From Luidia sarsii (Eukaryota; Echinodermata; Asteroidea; Paxillosida; Luidiidae), in the NCBI GenBank assembly GCA_949987565.1, contig OX465117.1:4526621-4590620 (forward strand): DNA of 64,000 bases, in the 5' to 3' direction. The notes below the pieces were generated by a model. It had not been told where the DNA came from. It worked only from the letters and a program-made list of their open reading frames with translations, and did not search any database. Shown in pieces: positions 58,601 through 64,000 of this stretch. Every line of letters begins with the position of its first letter. Within the stretch, counting starts at the first letter, position 1. The translations under genes were made by a program, and so were the position numbers.

Positions 58601-58843
58601 ATAGCAAATCTGAAATAATAGGGGTTCCGATGATTTCAATCTACAAGAACTTTCCTGAAAATGCGCAACCCTCTTTTTGGTCTTTGCTAAAACAAGGAAG
58701 TGCAGCTGTTGAAACAAAAGATGAACATTAACAACGTACCGGAATACAATTATACCGGGTGAAACTGTACACGTCTTACCTGACATTTCCCTGATAAACA
58801 GAGCCAGGGCGACAAGGAGGAAGGTGTCCACAAATACGGCCAT
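55623..58843 (-). CDS. secreted F5/8 type C (discoidin) domain protein, copy E (complete, 265 aa)
   Basis: Exons 58843-58780, 57686-57468, 57362-57210, 56310-56108 and 55781-55623 join to 798 nt with one stop. Residues 1-21 (MAVFVDTFLLVALALFIREM) are the signal peptide. Residues 22-94 are the N-terminal module, nearly identical to copy B. The discoidin domain runs from C99 to C257 and is clearly diverged from A-D: MEDGSIPDGSISASSVYYTS, LWIQVDFMRKVYVTGVITQG, VPARYLRIEPVAFYPYCCLR, ELLGC. It has the textbook ARYLRIEP motif, so it may be closest to the ancestral domain. The stop is followed by no strong AATAAA. Promoter and intron 1 minisatellite are of the A/B/C type; the 3' flank is not. Confidence 0.9.
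58040..58460 (+). repeat. purine-rich degenerate minisatellite, intron 1 of copy E
   Basis: GGGAAGCTGGTAGACAGAT-type units as in intron 1 of A, B and C. Confidence 0.65.
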
Positions 58844-58966
58844 TGCGGTGACGGTTACTTTGCAGGCTGAGCACGGAGGAGAGCGAAAAAAGGAACGTCC
58901 AAGCCAAACGCCGATACTCCCACCAAGTCTGACCACGGAATGATGCCCTCTCCCTTGAGCTGGCGC

Positions 58967-58973
58967 GTATATA
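58967..58973 (-). promoter_or_regulatory. TATA box of copy E
   Basis: TATATAC on the minus strand in the same conserved block as B, C and G, with ATG 124 nt downstream. Confidence 0.65.
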
Positions 58974-59039
58974 GAAGGGACCGCGGCGGGCGTGGCATTG
59001 CGTCACCGAAGCCTAATTAAATAAATTAAGGACTCAAGG

Positions 59040-59540
59040 TCTACTTAGCGTTCGTGACAGGCCGTGGAACGGTTGTAGTTCGGGGTAATCCTCTAATTGC
59101 TTAAGAGTTGTTTTGTGCCATTTCCATTTATACGGGAGTGGCTGCCTCCCATTTGTATTCAGTAATAATAAATCGGAATAAGATACGCCAAGTCACCATC
59201 AAATCGACTCTTTCCTTTATGTGAGTCTTCATTGGTATTTGATAGCACCCCTACTTCTGTGCAATGGAACCGTCCAGCCAACAAAGATATTTCCTGTTTT
59301 CGTTTTTTTTATTTCGCTGGCAACCAAACACAAGACACGAGCCAGCCTTTGTTGTCGTGTATTGGCATGGTATCGCGGCACTGGGCCCTGGACTTGACAG
59401 GTAACGGCTGTTGATTTTCTACACATTGCATTGCTTGTCTTGTGGAGTGCTTATTTCTGATCACAAATTCCGCCATTAGTGGGGGATGCGTTTTAAAAAG
59501 AACACGGTAAACGCGCACCGCTCAAGGATAATTTGATACA
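59040..59540. repeat. duplicated upstream segment of copy E
   Basis: Shares the GACAGGCCGTGGAACGGTTG block with C and G, and the CTTGACAGGTAACGGCTGTTG block with 34870-34910, 35810-35830 and 38910-38940. Confidence 0.55.
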
Positions 59541-60057
59541 CGTTCACTTTATATTTTTCTATTTTTCTTAACACTTTATTTTTTCTTAATATTACGGAGA
59601 TACAACGATACACATCTCATGGATAGCCATCCATCAGAAATTCGTGCATTATATTTTCTGGTAATGTATATAGTCATGTATTTTAATTCAAATTCACATT
59701 CAAGTTCATGTCAATAGGTAAAATAATAATGCTGAGTCCAGTTAGCATGACGACGTTTAATTTTAGTCTCTGTAATTATCTGAGTTTTAAGTTTTAACAT
59801 ATTGCATTATACTGCTGATTTTAGAGAGTAAGGCAATAACGATAGCTGCAATTGAGTGAATGTAAAAACGTGAGAAAACACTTTTCCACAGAACATGTGA
59901 TAACGTGGAAATTAACATTGAACATATCTACAATATAATCAGCAATTCCATAAAAGGTTGTGCCGAGAACGTATTTGAGTGACAGAGTACCATAGTCGAT
60001 GTAACCATAGTCGATGCAACGCAGTACCCGCAGCGCTAAGCATACACCGAGTATGCT
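59541..60057. other. AT-rich spacer, nothing identified
   Basis: AT-rich. 59640-59790 resembles 61140-61290 (ATGTATTTGAATTCAAAT, GCTGAGTCCAGTTAG-like words). No gene seen. Confidence 0.4.
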
Positions 60058-60567
60058 TAATAAACCCTCATTGGATTGAATTTAGTTGGTTTCATACATC
60101 TTCCATGCCACTCTATGCGCCATTGTGAATCCTGACAAGGCAAACCATCACGTAGGCTCACCGCTGTAAGGATCGTTCAAATCGATCGGCCATTGTATTG
60201 ACTTTCCGGTACTCGAGTAACCAATTAAGAGGTTTTCATTTCATTTTACTAAAAAAAGAATCTGCTCTTCCCATCTTTAATTATCTCAAGGTTTCTGTCT
60301 GCGGTAGCCGAGGAGAATGTTAAACCCTCACTGGATTAGAATCAGTTGGTTTCAGACATCTCGCATGCCATTCAATGCGCCATTTTTATCTGGACAAGGC
60401 AAACCATCACGTAGGTTCACCGCTGTATGAATCGCTCACATCGATCGGCCATTGTATTGACTTTCCAGTGCTCGAGTAAACAATTAAAAGATTTTCATTT
60501 CAGTTTAATTTGCCAAAAAAATCTGCTCTATCATTCTTAATTATCTCAAGGTCTCTGCCTGCAGTAG
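60058..60567 (+). repeat. tandem duplication of about 255 bp
   Basis: Two units (about 60058-60313 and 60314-60567) share AAACCCTCA(T/C)TGGATT, CAAACCATCACGTAGG and CGATCGGCCATTGTATTGAC. A third, more diverged copy is at 53880-54110. Confidence 0.75.
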
Positions 60568-61309
60568 CGTGCTGGATAATACCACTGCCGAACTTTTCCG
60601 TGTCTGAGCTCACCGTCTGCGGCCAGAAATAACACACAGGTCTATGGGAAGTGGCTATGACCTCTACGGCTAGCCTCCAGCCAGCGACCTTTGATATGAC
60701 CTTTGGCCCCGTTCAACGTGGTCGTGGGCATCGCCTTCACGAGTTGTTTGTGACTAAGTACCATGAACACAACACGTAAACATCAGAAACACCCAGCATA
60801 TTACCACCATTCAAAACGAGGTACTAGCTTAACCTATGTTCTACACGATGGGACGAGAAAGGACACAGGTCTAACAGTAATATCCCCTGGATAACTAATC
60901 TGAACACAGGCCCTACAGGCCAAGTAATACGGAATACTCGGCAAACCATGTGGTCTGACATTGATCCTGTGGCTTACGTGGGCAAGACGGGTCAACAAAA
61001 ATACACCACTGTATATAACGGAGATACACTGAAACATATTTTTTTGTGATTGCAATCCATTAGATATTGGAACATTATCACCTCTGGTAGTGGGTGGTCA
61101 GTTGACAGTATTTAGCGAATAAACATCCAAATGTTTGTTTTCATTTGTAGAAGGTGTGCCGTGTATAGTCATGTATTTGAATTCAAATGAAAAATTCCAC
61201 GTCGATCAGTAAAATAATAAAATGAGCCGTGCTCTCCTAATGCTGGCTACAGTTAGTGTAACGACGATTGAATTCAGTCTCTGGAGTTATCTGAGGTTGA
61301 AGTTTAAAG
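60568..61309. repeat. duplicated upstream sequence, no gene
   Basis: 60568-60960 matches 35140-35560 (GGCCAGAAATAACACACAGG and following). 60961-61309 is AT-rich up to the retrotransposon. Confidence 0.5.
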
Positions 61310-64000
61310 CTAAATTCTTACCGCTGATATAGAGAGTAAGGTGATAACAATAGCAACTGCTATTGTCGCCTGTGTCAGGGTAGTGGAGGTTAGTCGCTGG
61401 CTGTTCTTCCGATGGGCTCGTTTCTCCACTGCAGCCTGGTGTTGTTTTTCCTCTGATGTCTTGATACCTGTGTGCAGTGCGTGTCTCCATGTGACTCTGT
61501 CAGCGGCCAGAACCTCCCACGTGTCGCCATCGATGTCTAGCGTCTTGAGATCCCTCTTGCAAACATCCCTGAAGCGCAGTTTTGGGCGTCCGAGGGCTCG
61601 TGTGCCTGAAGCGAGTTCCCCGTACAGAAGATCTTTTGGGATGCGCCCGTCTTCCATGCGGCGAACTTGGCCAAGCCAGCGGATTCTGCGTTGCCGGAGG
61701 AGTGTGTACATGCTGGGGAGTCCCATTCTCTGCAGAACGTCGGTGTTCGTCACGCGGTCTGACCATGTGATGTTTAGTATGCGTCTCAGGTTTCTAAGGT
61801 GGAATGAGTTGAGCCGTCTCTCCTGACTGGAATAGAGAGTCCAGGACTCGCTGCCATAGAGGAGGGTGCTGGGAACGCATGCTCTGTACACAGCTGCCTT
61901 GGTGTTGGTGGTCAGCTTGCTGTTTACCCACACTCTTTTTGACAGCCTGGCGAAGGTAGTGGAGGCCTTGCCGATGCGTCTGTTGATTTCGCTGTCGAGT
62001 GAGAGGTCGTCCTTGACGGTGGAGCCTAGGTATATAGGTGAACTCGTGGACGACGTCCAGCGTGCTACCGTTGACTGATCGAGATGCTTGGTTGATTCTC
62101 AACATCCTGGCCCATGACGTTGGTTTTTTTTTGATGCTGATGGTCATCCCGAAGTCTTGGCAAGCGCGCGAGAAGCCGTCCATGAGTGCCTGTAGTTGGT
62201 GTTCTGTGAGGGAGACGAGTGCTGCGTCATCAGCGAACAGCATGTCTCTGATCAGAGTCTCACGAACCTTGGTCTTAGCTTTGAGGCGGGAGAGGTTGAA
62301 CAGTTTTCCATCCGAACGGGTACGGAGGTAGACGCCGTCGATGGAATCGCCGTAGGCCTGCTTCAACATGACAGCGAAGAAGATGCCAAACAGAGTCGGC
62401 GCCAGCACACAGCCTTGCTGCACACCGCTGCGGATGCTGAAGGGCTCAGAAGAAGCCCCGCCGAACTGTACGAATCCCTTCATGTCGGTGTGAAAAGACT
62501 TTACGGTGATCAGAAGCTTGGGGGGCATCCGATCTTAGCGAGTGTGCGGAATAGACCATCGCGGCTCACAAGGTCGAACGCCTTCGTAAGGTCTATGAAG
62601 GCGATGTAGAGGGGCCGTCTCTGTTCTCTGCACTTCTCTTGTAATTGTCTGTGGGAGAAGACCATGTCTGTTGTGGATCGTTGTGCTCTAACACCACACT
62701 GGGACTCAGGGTAGATTCTCTCGGCAAGCTTCTGCAGACGGTTCAGAACCACGCGTGCGAAGAGCTTGTCGACGATAGACAGAAGAGAGATTCCCCTGTA
62801 GTTGTTACAGTCGCTCCAGTCCCCTTATTTTTGTAGAGCGTGACAATATTGGAGTCCCCCATGTCTTGTAGCACCTCGCCTTTCTCCCAGCACTGACAGA
62901 GTAGCGTGTGTAGCGGGCCCAGCAGGGTGCTCTTAGCGCACTTGATGACGTCGGTTGAAATGCCGTCAAGTCCTGGGGCCTTTCCTGTGGGCAAGGAGTC
63001 TATCGCCTTGCCCAGCTCGAGTTCGTCATGTGGATCGTTCAACTCGTGCATGCAGGGGAGTGTCGAGATGGCGTCGTATGCTGCGTCAGTAATGGTGTTC
63101 TCTTTGCCGTAAAGCTCTGCGTAATGCTCCACCCACCTGTCCATCTGCTTGGCCTTGTCTTGGATGATCTCACCAGTAGCTGACTTCAGGGGGGCGTTTT
63201 TGGATTTGGATGGTCCAAGGGCTTTCTTGATCCCGTCGTAGACTCCTCTGATGTTGCCACAGTCAGCGGAATGCTGAATGTTGCAGTAGAGGTCCTGCCA
63301 GTAGTCGTTGGCGCATCGTCTGGCTGACCTCTGTGCCTGACTGCGTGCAGTCTTGAGAGCTAGCTGTGTTTCGTTGGTGGGGTTGTTCTTATGCGCGAGC
63401 AGGGCGGCGCGTTTCTCATCCAGTAGTGGAGTGAGGACGCTGGCGTTGGCTTCGAACCATTCCTGGCTCTTGTGAGTCTTCTTGCCAAAAGCCAGGGACG
63501 CGCTGCTGTAGATGGAGTCCCTCAGCTGGCTCCATTGCTGTTGAGCGTCTCCCTCTGGGGGTGAGCAGCGAGGGCCTCGTTCAGGGTGGAGGTGTAAGAT
63601 TCCAGCCTGAGGTGATTAGATGTTTGGCCGACGTCGATGCGTGGCTTGCCTGGGGGTTTGGCGCGGTGCATCTTCTTGGGCTGGACTCTGATCCGACTGC
63701 ACACAAGGGAATGATCGGTGTCGCAGTCGGCACTTTGGAAGGAGCGAGTGGTGAGAACGTTATTGAGGTGTACGCGTCAGGTGACAATCAGGTCCGGCTG
63801 ATGCCAGTACTTTGATCTTGGGTGCCTCCAGGAGACCTTGTGTTGTGGCTTGGTCTGAAAGAAGGTGTTGGTGATGCACAGATGGTTCAGTGTGCAGAGC
63901 TCAAGGAGGCGCTGACCGTTGTCGTTCATCTTGCCGATGCCGTGATGACCGAGGCAATCAGGCCAGGTGTCGTGGTCTGCTCCCACTCGTTGAAATCACC
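61310..64000 (-). mobile_element. RTE/jockey-like APE-type non-LTR retrotransposon, degenerate, 5' end outside window
   Basis: On the minus strand: end of an endonuclease domain (63986-63777: HHGIGKMNDNGQRLLEL, FQTKPQHKVSWRHPR), a linker with WVEHYAELYG (about 63140), then a reverse transcriptase: GKAPGLDGISTDVIK, FIDLTKAFDLVSRDGL, SGVQQGCVLAPTLFGIFF, and the catalytic LFADDAA (FADD at 62237-62226). The C-terminal part reads TLLYGSESWT, RRIRWLGQVRRMEDGRIPKD and GRPKLRFRDVCKRDL, typical of a widespread animal family. Frame breaks near 63520, 62830, 62520 and 61930 show a dead copy. The clade is not certain. The 3' end lies near 61310 with no clear tail. Confidence 0.85.

Overview
This is a stretch of animal nuclear genome. 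Its coding exons are short, with GT-AG introns and consistent phases, and it carries two degenerate non-LTR retrotransposons, tRNA-derived repeats, foldback elements and a minisatellite. I see no bacterial or organelle gene. The CR1-like retrotransposon with a 2A-like peptide, the histone-type stem-loop and the secreted discoidin genes would suit an invertebrate deuterostome such as amphioxus, but the lineage is inferred and not shown.

The recognisable host genes form one cluster of small secreted F5/8 type C (discoidin) domain proteins. Each has five exons: signal peptide, a cysteine-bearing N-terminal module, and the discoidin domain split over exons 3 to 5. I find seven copies or fragments. 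A (+, 633-2807) has its first exon left of the window. B (-, 27028-24047) is complete at 259 aa. C (-, 34402-32055) has its signal-peptide exon deleted. G (+, 39462-39680) is an orphan, frameshifted exon 1 with its promoter. F (-, 47770-47432) is an orphan exon 3. D (-, 53302-51594) is complete at 235 aa. E (-, 58843-55623) is complete at 265 aa. D and E are reciprocal mosaics of the A/B/C type: E shares promoter and exons 1-2, and D shares exons 3-5 and 3' flank. The simplest reading is that A/B/C is an E-D fusion made by unequal exchange between tandem neighbours and then amplified with its flanks.

A pair of arms of about 7.6 kb (10312-17870 and 39691-47431) forms a large inverted repeat around B, C and G. 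Each arm holds the same repeats: tRNA-like composites, a long foldback, a 623-bp element with a broken THAP-type zinc finger and terminal repeats carrying CRE-like and YY1-like sites, and a MITE. A 31-bp minisatellite of about 40 units lies at 47771-49030 beside orphan exon F.

Region by region: 1-2807 gene A; 2808-4692 its 3' flank and a tRNA-like/GC-rich composite; 4693-8352 CR1-like retrotransposon with 2A; 8353-10311 repeat and unit flank; 10312-18090 left arm; 18500-20480 repeat and an unrecognised gene remnant (-); 21175-27240 unit B; 27540-28690 non-coding, with an orphan histone-type stem-loop; 28960-34560 unit C; 34560-39290 upstream duplicated segments and a foldback; 39300-39680 orphan G; 39691-47431 right arm; 47432-49030 orphan F and minisatellite; 49031-53302 unit D; 53303-55622 intergenic; 55623-58973 gene E; 59230-61300 duplicated upstream sequence; 61310-64000 a second non-LTR retrotransposon (-), running off the window. 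All coordinates and identities were read by eye.
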